A stretch of DNA of 64,000 bases from an uncultured OM182 clade bacterium (GTDB lineage Bacteria; Pseudomonadota; Gammaproteobacteria; Pseudomonadales; Azotimanducaceae): positions 62,001 through 126,000 of the forward strand of contig CAJJAA010000009.1 of NCBI GenBank assembly GCA_905182025.1. The letters run 5' to 3'. The notes under the pieces were generated by a model. The model was given only the letters and a program-made list of their open reading frames with translations, did not search any database and was not told where the DNA came from. Position 1 is the stretch's first letter. Each line of letters starts with the position of its first letter. Shown here piece after piece: positions 8,661 to 17,876 of this stretch. The translations under genes and the position numbers were made by a program.

Positions 8661-9485
8661 TTAGCCTTTTGCGACGATCTCTAATTTGGCCAAACGCTCA
8701 CTGACCACGCCATGATCCTTACGATACAAATTGTCGGCTCTTGCGAGCACCTGGGTCCAAAAGCCACTATCTTGCTTAAGTGTTTCCCTTAATGACTTGC
8801 CGCTATAGATCTTCACAAATCGGAAGATATCATTACGTGTCAGTCCGAAATCTATCGCTGAAAAAAGCAACCCACTGACGTCCTTAACACGCCATCGCCG
8901 CGGCGTGTTACTTCGGATCTGAGCTCTATGTAAGTCAATCAGATACAGGACGGGCGAATCATTGTTAAAGGTATCCATATCCATCAGAAAATGGCAGATA
9001 TAAAAGTCGCGATGATTGACGCCGCCGTTGTGCAGTGTTCTCGAAGTGCTCGCGATCTGACGTATTAGCCTTCGGCGCAGTAGCGTGGAAATTTGCCCGT
9101 CTTTCGCCAACTCCTCCAAACTTCGCGTATTCTCAAGCGAACGGGTAATAAGACAAGAACATATTGTTGCTGGATTATTGCCCTCAGCAGCGTATCCCAC
9201 CGCCGTCAAAGTCTTAACGCCCAGCGCTTCAACTTTTCTGATGGCGAGTAATTCATTGCGCGCACCTAGTACCGGGAATCGAAGTTGTAGTAGATTTTTG
9301 ATGATTTCTTTCCAGCCGGCACCGAGATGGAGCTTTAAGAAATAGGCACGATCACCAACGTAAAACTTAAGCGTTCGGCGAGACTCCACTTCACGAAAAA
9401 TTTCACCTTGCAGGCCCATGCAATCCCGCAGCAGATTTATTTCGCTCAATGCAGGTTCCAGCTCTTTTACAAACAGCTTCAGCAT
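8661..9485 (-). CDS. waaP: Lipopolysaccharide core heptose(I) kinase
   Basis: Phosphorylates heptose I of the inner core, a modification that in Pseudomonas is essential for viability. 274 residues (family about 265-270). Lys51 in YFLKLH, WaaP signature GVNHRDFYICHFLM with catalytic Asp160, and metal-binding Asp185 in YLIDLHRAQ are all present. The ATG at 9485 overlaps the stop of the upstream waaG fusion by 7 bases, so translation is coupled. Order waaF-waaC-waaG-waaP is as in Pseudomonas. Confidence 0.96.
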   Translation of the reverse strand: MLKLFVKELEPALSEINLLRDCMGLQGEIFREVESRRTLKFYVGDRAYFLKLHLGAGWKEIIKNLLQLRFPVLGARNELLAIRKVEALGVKTLTAVGYAAEGNNPATICSCLITRSLENTRSLEELAKDGQISTLLRRRLIRQIASTSRTLHNGGVNHRDFYICHFLMDMDTFNNDSPVLYLIDLHRAQIRSNTPRRWRVKDVSGLLFSAIDFGLTRNDIFRFVKIYSGKSLRETLKQDSGFWTQVLARADNLYRKDHGVVSERLAKLEIVAKG

Positions 9486-11746
9486 TGGGGCACAGTCTCA
9501 GCAATGATATCAACGGCCTTATCCGGCATGCTGTAAATATCTGCATAAGTACCAAACCTCTGTCCGTTTATGCCCCACTCGTCTCTCTCGTCAGAGAGCA
9601 ACATTTGTTTCAGTATTTGGTCGAACTCCTCCTGTGAGAATGGCGCACTGAGTACCCTGCCAGCCTCCGCTTGGTTTACATAATGCGCGTAGCCACAGAC
9701 GTCGGATACCAACACGGGAAGTCCCGCAATCATCGCTTCCAAAATTACAGTGCCCGTGTTTTCCGCATACGCAGGGTGAACCAACAAATCAGCGCCGAAC
9801 AAAAATCGAGGAATATCGGATCTCCCTTCACTTAGAATCGTCACATGCTTTTCAAGCCCCAGCTTGGATGCTTGCCGCAAGAACGGCTTGGGGTTATCTT
9901 GGCCAACGACGATTAAATGCGTTCGGTCGCGTAACTCAGTCGGCAAACTTTTTATCCCCTCAATAGCCCGGTCAACGCCTTTGGTAATAAACCCGGAACC
10001 AACCATTAAGAGCAACAGTTGGTCATCATCAATACCAAATTCGAGTCGCAAAGACATTCGCATTTCATCTCGACCGCCAAGATCTCGTCGATCTGCAGCG
10101 ATACCGGGAGGAAGCAGGTGAAACCTACTTTCGGGTGTATCGTAATATTTTTGAAACAGCGACTGCTGAGCAGCGGCGATCATCAATATCTGCGTCGTCG
10201 CTCTTTTATCGAAAACAGCTTTTTCAAAACGCGCAAAGTGCTTATAGCGCGGTAGCAACCGATACAAAAAACTTCTTTGGTTGCGTGCTTTGTCTTCATA
10301 GCAAGCATCCGCGGCATAATAGACATCCAAACCAGGCATCTTATTAAACCCAATAACACCCGAAACTGGTTGAGATTGCAGGTGGGTATTGACCCAGTCA
10401 GAATATAACTCGTACTTGCGATGGTTAGATAAGGCGGTCACCGGCACCATGACAATTTCGAAATCTGTCGGGATATCCCCATCCCAAGAAAGTGTGTAGA
10501 CGCGGATTTTATACCCCCTGGCCTGACAATTTTTTGCAACACGGAGAAAGTCGCGCTGCAAACCGCCAAAGGGAAAATATTTGAACAAAGCAAACGCTAG
10601 CGTCCCCAGTTTCGCTGACGATTGACCGCGCCCAAAGAAAGACTCAATGATCCTCCCCGCTTCCTGAGGTAGAGAATAGATATTGGCTGTCTGTGCAAAC
10701 CTGCGCCCTTTGCGCTGCCATTCTTCTCGACGGTCAGATTGCATCAGCAAGAGTAACTTTTGGTTCAGTTCGGTCTGATTAAAGGGACTTGAAACCAATG
10801 CGCCAACGTCAGCTTCAACGACATAGTGACCATAGCCACAAATATCCGTCGCAAGTACCGGCAGACCAGCGACAATCGCTTCTAACAAAACAATACCTGC
10901 ATTTTCATCCAACGCTGGGTGTAGCAAAATATCCGCTGCTTGCATGAGTTGAGGAATATCATCTCGACCGGAAAGAAACATCACCTTATCTTGGATACCA
11001 AGCCTTGCTGCACGCCGCATGAAAGGGACATGATTATCCTCACCGACAATGCAAAATGACGTCTTCGCCAGCGTGGTATCTGGCAGACTCTTTATGGCCA
11101 GCAATGCTCGGTCCAAACCTTTTTTAATAAAGCCTGATCCGACCATCAAGACCAGATGGTGATCCGCCGGAATTTCAAGCTCTGCTCGTTTGTCTCGCCG
11201 AACGTCGCTCGCATTTTTTGGCGCTATTCTGTCTCTTGAAATACCGGGCGGCAAAAAATGTAAACGGGCAGGATCGGTACCATAGTATTTCTTAAAAAAG
11301 GGTTCTTGGGTTTTCGAGATCATCAGAATTTCGACATTATTGTCATTACCGAATACCGCGCGTTCGTAATCGGCAAAGTGTTTGTATCTCGGAAAAAGTC
11401 TGTAGAGCCAACCCCGCTGCGAGTGCGCCTTCTCTTCGTAACATGAATCTGCCGCATAGTAGATATCGAGACCCGGCATCTTGTTGATGCCAACAACACA
11501 ATCAACGGGCATCTTCTTGATCGCATTTTGAACCCAGGCCGTATAGCGCTGATAACGCGTGTGGTTCATCAAGGCTGTGACGGGAACGATAATGACTTCA
11601 AAGCCTTCAGGAACATCACCAACCCAAGCCAATGTGTAAACGCGAATCTTGTGCCCCTTGTCCTGACAATCGAGCGCAATTCTCATGAAGTCTCGCTGCA
11701 AACCGCCATAGGGAAAGTATTTATATAAACAAAACGCAAGCTGCAT
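9479..11746 (-). CDS. waaG: Double-length UDP-glucose:(heptosyl)LPS glucosyltransferase, WaaG-WaaG fusion
   Basis: 755 residues made of two complete WaaG copies in one frame; a normal WaaG is about 374. Copy 1 (1 to about 370) starts AFCLYKYFPYGGLQRDFMR, copy 2 (about 382-755) AFALFKYFPFGGLQRDFLR. Each copy has the NKMPGLD motif, the donor loop (GSGFIKKGLDRAL / GSGFITKGVDRAI), and EX7E (ENAGIVLLE / ENTGTVILE). A linker of about 10 residues joins them (GRGQSSAKLG). Both appear competent; divergence is spread evenly. WaaG adds the first outer-core hexose to heptose II. The second copy may add a further hexose or work as an intramolecular dimer. Translation starts at ATG 11746, sharing one base with the waaC stop (TAATG). 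Confidence 0.94.
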   Translation of the reverse strand: MQLAFCLYKYFPYGGLQRDFMRIALDCQDKGHKIRVYTLAWVGDVPEGFEVIIVPVTALMNHTRYQRYTAWVQNAIKKMPVDCVVGINKMPGLDIYYAADSCYEEKAHSQRGWLYRLFPRYKHFADYERAVFGNDNNVEILMISKTQEPFFKKYYGTDPARLHFLPPGISRDRIAPKNASDVRRDKRAELEIPADHHLVLMVGSGFIKKGLDRALLAIKSLPDTTLAKTSFCIVGEDNHVPFMRRAARLGIQDKVMFLSGRDDIPQLMQAADILLHPALDENAGIVLLEAIVAGLPVLATDICGYGHYVVEADVGALVSSPFNQTELNQKLLLLMQSDRREEWQRKGRRFAQTANIYSLPQEAGRIIESFFGRGQSSAKLGTLAFALFKYFPFGGLQRDFLRVAKNCQARGYKIRVYTLSWDGDIPTDFEIVMVPVTALSNHRKYELYSDWVNTHLQSQPVSGVIGFNKMPGLDVYYAADACYEDKARNQRSFLYRLLPRYKHFARFEKAVFDKRATTQILMIAAAQQSLFQKYYDTPESRFHLLPPGIAADRRDLGGRDEMRMSLRLEFGIDDDQLLLLMVGSGFITKGVDRAIEGIKSLPTELRDRTHLIVVGQDNPKPFLRQASKLGLEKHVTILSEGRSDIPRFLFGADLLVHPAYAENTGTVILEAMIAGLPVLVSDVCGYAHYVNQAEAGRVLSAPFSQEEFDQILKQMLLSDERDEWGINGQRFGTYADIYSMPDKAVDIIAETVPQC

Positions 11747-12948
11747 TATTGCAGGTCTCCCTTCGTATCGGTCGTATCGGTCGTATCGGTCGTATCGATC
11801 ATTTTGTTCACACCAAGTAATTCACTTAGTCTATCCATAACCCTTGTCGGATTTACCGCCTGAAAACAAGGCGGAAAAGCCTCCTGTAGGGTCTCGTCAT
11901 ATTGGCAACGCTTTTTCATGCAAGGAATACAAGCTAGCGCTTGGCTCGTCAGAACTGAGTGCGCGCTGCCTGTCGGTCCAGTCAAACCGGGGTCGGTGGA
12001 ACCGTAGAGTCCAACCAGAGGCTTGTCGAGCGCACAAGCAAGATGTCCCAAACCCGTGTCAACGGAAACAAACCCGGCACATTGCTTCATCATCTCAAAT
12101 AATTCTGCCAGGCCACTGCGGGGAAGTATTTTGACAGGATTATCTTGCGGCGAATGATGCGTACTCACCGTCAGCGACTCACTCACATACGCCTCGATTC
12201 GCTTCGCACGCGCCAATTCCACCGCACTGGATTGTGGTAACACAATCGCGTACCCCGCTGACACCAAACGTTGTGCCAACTGACACCAATACTCGTCTGG
12301 CCAATGCTTGGACGCCCAAGTGGTTCCATGCAAAAACATAATTGAGTCAGTTACCTCACTGGTTTGCGATTGCACAAAACCATACTGTGTTGTTGACTCG
12401 ATATTCTGACCGCTTTTGGCTAAGTCACTAACGGATACACCCGTATCATTTTTTTCAGGCAAATGAATTTCAGCATCAAGTCTGTAACCAAAGGCTTGCG
12501 CGAATAATTGGCGCGTTCGCGCAATGGCATGCTGCTGACGTGCAACGGTAAAGTTCCTGTCGTAGAACATCGATGCTAGCGGCTCCTTGATCGAGGCTTT
12601 GTCATATCCAACCCTCTTACCCTTTCTCGAAAGGCGACAAACACTTGCCACCAATGCGCTCTTTATAAGCCCCTGTGGATCAATTATCAGGTCATAGTGT
12701 TCAGCTCGAATCATCTTCAAGAACTGACGAATCTCCCCTAGACTCGCCAACCAGCTATTTCGCCAGCGCCGCAGTCCAATCGCAATAACTTTATCGACAT
12801 TGGGGTTTGCCGACACAATCCCAGCAAACGCTTCTTCGACGATCCAAGATACTTCACAGGTCTTACCCTGCAGTCTCAAGTCGTTAAGCGCCGGCAGTGT
12901 ATGGATAACATCACCTAACGAAGATAGCTTAATAATAAGTACTTTCAA
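11746..12948 (-). CDS. waaC: ADP-heptose:LPS heptosyltransferase I
   Basis: Adds the first heptose to Kdo. A GT9 GT-B enzyme: start LKVLIIKLSSLGDVIHTLPA, acceptor region IDPQGLIKSA, donor site HGTTWASKHWP and VDTGLGHLACALDKPLVGLYG, then CMKKRCQYD. I take TTG 12948 as start: it lies one base after the waaF stop and gives the canonical M-K-V-L-I-I. A longer frame from TTG 12987 would overlap waaF by 38 bases. The C-terminus ends in a DTT-repeat tail encoded by a 9-bp minisatellite and absent from typical WaaC. About 400 residues, against about 320-355 for relatives; the extra length lies partly mid-protein (about 190-215) and in the tail. Confidence 0.94.
   Translation of the reverse strand: MKVLIIKLSSLGDVIHTLPALNDLRLQGKTCEVSWIVEEAFAGIVSANPNVDKVIAIGLRRWRNSWLASLGEIRQFLKMIRAEHYDLIIDPQGLIKSALVASVCRLSRKGKRVGYDKASIKEPLASMFYDRNFTVARQQHAIARTRQLFAQAFGYRLDAEIHLPEKNDTGVSVSDLAKSGQNIESTTQYGFVQSQTSEVTDSIMFLHGTTWASKHWPDEYWCQLAQRLVSAGYAIVLPQSSAVELARAKRIEAYVSESLTVSTHHSPQDNPVKILPRSGLAELFEMMKQCAGFVSVDTGLGHLACALDKPLVGLYGSTDPGLTGPTGSAHSVLTSQALACIPCMKKRCQYDETLQEAFPPCFQAVNPTRVMDRLSELLGVNKMIDTTDTTDTTDTKGDLQ
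11764..11799. repeat. 9-bp tandem repeat inside the 3' end of waaC
   Basis: The unit CGTATCGGT occurs three times, then once with one change (CGTATCGAT). On the minus strand it encodes D-T-T repeated three times and D-T-K. Being a multiple of three, copy-number change would lengthen or shorten the WaaC tail without frameshift. Confidence 0.95.
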
Positions 12949-12949
12949 C

Positions 12950-13993
12950 TTAAAGCCTACTGGCCGCGGAAAAAGCAGCTTTATCAACCATCGGCATTAA
13001 CAGGGCCGGCTTCAATTCGTTCAAACAGTCCTTGTGTTTCAAAGGACAATCTCTCTTAAAGCAAGGGCTGCAAGGCAGATCCAGAGATACAATACTCAGC
13101 TTTTCTGTTAGCGGGGGTGTGAATTCGGGGGATGTTGATCCGTAAACAACGACTGTCTCACAGCCGACAGCAGCGGCAATGTGCATCAACCCAGAATCGT
13201 TCGACACCACTAACGCGGACAAACTCATCAGGTCAACCACGTTGGGAATCGTTGTTCGACCGGTCAAATCCAAACAATGATTGAGATTCTCCAGCGACAT
13301 TAAGGCCTGTATTGTTTGAGACGTTTTTTTATCTTTGGGTCCACCAAATATCCACACCTGCATGCCTCGCTGGATGGCTTCATCTGCAAGCTTTGCAAAA
13401 TGCTGCTCGGGCCACTTTTTGGCATCGCCGAATTCTGCACCAGGACAAATCGATAGCACCGGCCGATCCAGCTCAATCTTAAATTGCTCAATCAATTGCT
13501 TCTGTTTGAATTCCTCTACTGTCAAAGACGGAAAGGGTATATCTTCAGGTAAGGACTGACTTTCTCGCAAGCCGAGTGCTGCGAAACGATCGATCATTCT
13601 GGGTAGCAATTTTTTGTTCAAAAAGCGCATGTCGTTGATCAAAAAATAACGATACTCGCCGCGAAAACCTGTGCGTATTGGAATTTCAGCAAAAAAGGGC
13701 ACCAGAGCAGATTTGAGGGAATTGGGCAGAATGATCGCTTGCTTGTATTGGTTAGCGCGAAGCGATTCACCGAACAATCGGCGCTGCGTTACCTTCAACT
13801 CACCGTGGCCCATGTCAAACAAGATACCTCGCGAGACCTCCGGCATACGTGTCACTAAAGGCAGCGTAGCAGGTGGCGCGATCACATCAATGAGAACGCC
13901 GGGATGCCGCTCGCGAATTACTTTGTAGAGGCTTTGGGCCATGACCATATCGCCGACCCATGCGGGGCCAACGATCAGTATTCTCTCAGCCAT
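12950..13993 (-). CDS. waaF: ADP-heptose:LPS heptosyltransferase II
   Basis: Adds the second heptose. 347 residues, as in E. coli (348). Start RILIVGPAWVGDMVMAQSLY is the WaaF hallmark. Also present: ILPNSLKSALVPF, CPGAEFGDAKKWP, VSNDSGLMHIAAAVG and CSPCFKRDCPLKH. Upstream ilvE lies 18 bases away on the same strand, as in Pseudomonas, so the LPS cluster may be read through from ilvE. Confidence 0.97.
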   Translation of the reverse strand: MAERILIVGPAWVGDMVMAQSLYKVIRERHPGVLIDVIAPPATLPLVTRMPEVSRGILFDMGHGELKVTQRRLFGESLRANQYKQAIILPNSLKSALVPFFAEIPIRTGFRGEYRYFLINDMRFLNKKLLPRMIDRFAALGLRESQSLPEDIPFPSLTVEEFKQKQLIEQFKIELDRPVLSICPGAEFGDAKKWPEQHFAKLADEAIQRGMQVWIFGGPKDKKTSQTIQALMSLENLNHCLDLTGRTTIPNVVDLMSLSALVVSNDSGLMHIAAAVGCETVVVYGSTSPEFTPPLTEKLSIVSLDLPCSPCFKRDCPLKHKDCLNELKPALLMPMVDKAAFSAASRL

Positions 13994-14011
13994 AAATGTC
14001 CCCTTGTCTGC

Positions 14012-14941
14012 CTAGGACACTAACGTTGACCATTGCGGGTATTCACTTCGTTTAGCCAACACCTGATCAAAATACATACTCTGTAACTTTTCCGTAATCG
14101 GGCCACGAACGCCTTCGCCAATCACGCGCCCATCCAGTTCACGAATCGGTAGTACCTCTGCTGCCGTGCCGGTAAAAAATGCCTCGTCAGCAACATAGAC
14201 CTCATCACGTGTGATGCGACGCTCTTTGACTTCAATCCCAAGCTCCTGCGCGAAACTAAACATTGTCGCTCGCGTAATCCCTTCAAGGCAAGATGTAAGC
14301 TCAGGTGTAATGAGCTTGCCGTTTTGAACCAGAAATACATTTTCACCGCTACCTTCCGCCACATAACCCTCATTGTCCAACAACAGCGCTTCTTCACAGC
14401 CACTGTCCAAGGCTTCACGTAGCGCAAGCATTGAATTAATGTAATTGCCGTTGGCCTTAGCTTTACACATGGTTATGTTGACGTGATGGCGGGTATATGA
14501 GGATGTCCTCACCTTAATACCTTCATCCCTAGCCTCTGGCGACATATAGTTAGGCCATTCCCACGCGGCGATAATGCAGTGTGCCTTCAAGCCTTCCGCC
14601 CGCAACCCCATACCTTCGGATCCGTAAAAACACATGGGTCTCAAATAGGCTTCCTTAAGGTTATTCTCTGCAATCACCTGAACTTGAGCGTTGTTGATTT
14701 CATCTTTAGTGAAAGGAATCGGCAATCGTAATATATGCGCCGACCTGAACAATCGGTCAGTATGATCATGGAGCCGAAAGATGGCCGGTCCATTTTCAGT
14801 GGGATAAGCTCTGACGCCCTCAAACACACCCAGGCCGTAATGTAAGGTGTGGGTAAGAACGTGTACTTTCGCTTCTCGCCAAGGCACCAACTCTCCATCA
14901 AACCAGATGACACCATCTCTATCTGCAAGCGACTGCGACAT
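14012..14941 (-). CDS. ilvE: Branched-chain amino acid aminotransferase
   Basis: PLP enzyme for the last step of Val, Leu and Ile synthesis. 309 residues, equal to E. coli. Seen: IWFDGELVPWREAKVHVL, HYGLGVFEGVRAY, the PLP-lysine segment KAKANGNYINSMLALREA, EALLLDNEGYVAEGSGEN and the phosphate-binding EGITRATM. Starts at ATG 14941. It lies between glnE and waaF in the same orientation, an order shared with Pseudomonas. Confidence 0.97.
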   Translation of the reverse strand: MSQSLADRDGVIWFDGELVPWREAKVHVLTHTLHYGLGVFEGVRAYPTENGPAIFRLHDHTDRLFRSAHILRLPIPFTKDEINNAQVQVIAENNLKEAYLRPMCFYGSEGMGLRAEGLKAHCIIAAWEWPNYMSPEARDEGIKVRTSSYTRHHVNITMCKAKANGNYINSMLALREALDSGCEEALLLDNEGYVAEGSGENVFLVQNGKLITPELTSCLEGITRATMFSFAQELGIEVKERRITRDEVYVADEAFFTGTAAEVLPIRELDGRVIGEGVRGPITEKLQSMYFDQVLAKRSEYPQWSTLVS

Positions 14942-14999
14942 ACTACTAACTACCTAAATAAAAATTGACGCGTTATTCTACACGGACTGACCGCCTTGG

Positions 15000-17864
15000 T
15001 CACAACTCAAGCTTATTGTGCCAAATTTCCACAACCGCAGCTCTGGACTGATTCAAGGGCTCATAACTATCAATCTGCCCTCCCAACCATTTGTAATGCG
15101 CAGCCGAGCGATAACCAAGGTAAGCCTCGCGCAATGAATCAGCCTCCCCGGTTTCCAATAAGCCGACTTCGGCCAAACTTTGTATCAACCTGATTTTGTC
15201 GGTCCATTTGCAAAGCGAGGGGTGAACTGAACTATTGGCTAAAATGAGATATTGCACCAGAAACTCAACATCAACAATGGCGCCTGTCGCATGTTTGAGA
15301 TCGAAATCAGCTAGGAAAACCAGTTCCGGCACTTCACTCTTAGTCACACCGGATTTAATTGAATCGCGCATTTTTTTGCGCATATCCGTGATTTTCTGCC
15401 TCAAGCCCACAAGGTCCCTAGGCATTGTCAGCACATCTTGTCGAATAGATTCAAAACGGTTCGTTAATCGCTGATCTCCAGCAACAAATCGACTCCGCAC
15501 CAATGCCTGATGCTCCCAAGTCCATGCGTCGTTCTTCAGATATTGCTCGAAAGACGCCATCGAACGCATTAGCGAGCCTTTATTTCCATCTGGACGTAAT
15601 CGCAAATCTATCTCGTACAAACATCCAAAACGGGTAAAACTCGTTAAGATATGGACAATTCGTTGCCCTAGACGGCTGTAAAACAGACCATTGGGAATCT
15701 GCTTATCGCCGTTAGTCTCGCCATGCATATCGCCGTCGTGAAGCAAAACGATGTCAAGATCAGAGCCATAGCCGAGTTCAATTCCGCCGAGCTTTCCATA
15801 ACCAATGACGGCAATGCCGTTGGAGAATGGTGCGCCGGATTTTGCACAGGGCAGCCCATGTCGCGCTATCAAATAGCTCATCGCAAGTTCAGTGACGCGA
15901 TTAAGAACAAGTTCGGCTATCTTGGTTAAACTGTCGGAGGCCTCCATGGTCGAAAGTATGCCCAATAACTCAAATATGGCGACGCGCAAACAAGCGCTGT
16001 GCCTAAATTGACGCAGTGCATCCATCTGCCCCTCTAAATCGTCGCTTTCGAACTCTGCGAGATAGCTGTTAAGTTCGCTCTTCAGCGCACCATCTTGCAG
16101 TCGATACAGATCATTGCTGCGATCCGTAAGCTCGTATAACAAAATCGGAAATTGTCCAATCTGATGCACGACCCATTCACTCATTGCCGACAACAACACC
16201 AGCCTTTTCGTCGCATCGTTATTCTCAAGTAGAAAAGACAAATAGGTGCTTCGACGTACAATTGACGATAATATTTCGCAGACCCTACCGAGCACTTCGT
16301 CACAGTTTACTTCACGACTGCAAAGCAATAACAACCTTGGGACTAGTTTGTGCGCTCTCTCGAGCCCTACATCTTGCAGTTGTTCAACCGTCACTAACAG
16401 TTCCTTCAATAAAGGAATAGTCACTTTGACATCAACGAAACCTTCTCGGACCAGAAACTCTTGCGCCGCCTCAGGGTGCTGCCAAGCCGATACCCAATCT
16501 GTCATTACCACGCCATCGTAAAACTCTTCAGTCGCACCAACGCCTAAAAATTCTTCGAAACGACTCGCAACAAATCCACGTTGCGATTTGAGCTCTGCCT
16601 CGAACGCTGCAACTGACGAAAAGCCCATTACCAGCGCCAAACGTAGAATAGAAATGTCATTGGTGGGTAATCGTTGCGACTGCCGATCACCTTCACCTTG
16701 TATAAAATGTTCAGTATTTCGTAGGAATGTATAGGCTGCCTTTAAACGCTCCACCTCATCAGCGGGCATTAAATCTTCCCGGGCCAGGCAATCGAGGCTC
16801 TCAAGTATTCGACGTTGCTGAAGTACCGGCTTTTTACCACCCCAGACAAGTTGTTGAGCTTGAACAATGAATTCCGCTTCTCGAATGCCGCCTGGACCTA
16901 ATTTGACATCGTCGCCTAATGATTTGCGGGTCACCTCAGTGTTGATCAACCGTTTCATATCCCGCAACGACTCGATCGCGCCAAAATCCAGTAACGGCCT
17001 GAACACAAAGGGTTTCATCCATTCAAGAAAGGCACGCCCCAAATTCTTATCACCCGCTACCGACCTGGCTTTCACGAAGGCGTAACGCTCCCAATCTCGA
17101 CCCTGTTCAAAAAAATATTTCTCCATCGACGTCCGGTTCATAATTAGCGGACTACTCTCGCCATAGGGACGCAGACGCATATCGACGCGAAAGACGAACC
17201 CACTCGCAGTCGGTTCATCGAGGGTCTTAATGAGTTGGCGACTCGTCCGAATAAAGAACTCTTGATTACTGACGCCACTCTCACCCATCACCTCTCCACT
17301 CTCGTTGTAGAAGAAAATGAGATCGATATCTGAAGAGACATTCAACTCTTGCGCTCCCAACTTTCCCAAACCGAGCACAGTCATCTGTTGCGCTTTTCCT
17401 GAACGATCCACCGGCTGCCCGAACCGCGCGACATTTTTGTCATAATGAAATTTTAAAGCGATCTCTATGCAGCTATCAGCAAGACCGGAAAGATCTCGGG
17501 TGGTTTGGACTAGATCAGCTAGGCGAGAGAAGTCTCGGAAAATGATACGCGCCATTTCGTAATTTCTATATTGACGCAGGGCTTGATCTAAGTCTTGCTG
17601 ATCCAAACGTTCTGCACGTGCGGTATACTCCTCGGCTCGATAAGCGTTAAACAAATCACCACTGGCAACCATGGCATTCGACACATCTTTGAGAAGGTAA
17701 TCGTAGAAAAAATCACTGAGCGCGCTGACTTTTTCTATCAGCGCGAGCTGATCGGGCAGAAGGTCATACCGATCTTTTAATCGGTCTTGAATATCTTTAT
17801 ATTTTTGATGCAACCCGGGCTGCTTTGCCAAGGCATCAGAAAATAGGGTATTTGGCATCATCAT
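15000..17864 (-). CDS. glnE: Bifunctional glutamine synthetase adenylyltransferase / adenylyl-removing enzyme
   Basis: Controls glutamine synthetase by adding or removing AMP in response to PII. 954 residues (E. coli 946). The N-terminal deadenylylase half has LGKLGAQELNVSSDIDLIFF, the C-terminal adenylylase half has GYGKLGGIELGYGSDLDIVLL. Both keep the D-x-D metal pair, and an RLRPYGESSP / RLRPDGNKGS segment follows each. A GspE-type ATPase gene ends 12 bases upstream. Start MMMPNT has three consecutive ATGs; any could be used. Confidence 0.97.
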   Translation of the reverse strand: MMMPNTLFSDALAKQPGLHQKYKDIQDRLKDRYDLLPDQLALIEKVSALSDFFYDYLLKDVSNAMVASGDLFNAYRAEEYTARAERLDQQDLDQALRQYRNYEMARIIFRDFSRLADLVQTTRDLSGLADSCIEIALKFHYDKNVARFGQPVDRSGKAQQMTVLGLGKLGAQELNVSSDIDLIFFYNESGEVMGESGVSNQEFFIRTSRQLIKTLDEPTASGFVFRVDMRLRPYGESSPLIMNRTSMEKYFFEQGRDWERYAFVKARSVAGDKNLGRAFLEWMKPFVFRPLLDFGAIESLRDMKRLINTEVTRKSLGDDVKLGPGGIREAEFIVQAQQLVWGGKKPVLQQRRILESLDCLAREDLMPADEVERLKAAYTFLRNTEHFIQGEGDRQSQRLPTNDISILRLALVMGFSSVAAFEAELKSQRGFVASRFEEFLGVGATEEFYDGVVMTDWVSAWQHPEAAQEFLVREGFVDVKVTIPLLKELLVTVEQLQDVGLERAHKLVPRLLLLCSREVNCDEVLGRVCEILSSIVRRSTYLSFLLENNDATKRLVLLSAMSEWVVHQIGQFPILLYELTDRSNDLYRLQDGALKSELNSYLAEFESDDLEGQMDALRQFRHSACLRVAIFELLGILSTMEASDSLTKIAELVLNRVTELAMSYLIARHGLPCAKSGAPFSNGIAVIGYGKLGGIELGYGSDLDIVLLHDGDMHGETNGDKQIPNGLFYSRLGQRIVHILTSFTRFGCLYEIDLRLRPDGNKGSLMRSMASFEQYLKNDAWTWEHQALVRSRFVAGDQRLTNRFESIRQDVLTMPRDLVGLRQKITDMRKKMRDSIKSGVTKSEVPELVFLADFDLKHATGAIVDVEFLVQYLILANSSVHPSLCKWTDKIRLIQSLAEVGLLETGEADSLREAYLGYRSAAHYKWLGGQIDSYEPLNQSRAAVVEIWHNKLEL

Positions 17865-17876
17865 GACGTTAATACG

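Noticed and set aside
12950-12987. Longer waaC start at TTG 12987
   Set aside because: It overlaps waaF by 38 bases and adds residues absent from WaaC proteins; TTG 12948 gives the canonical start.
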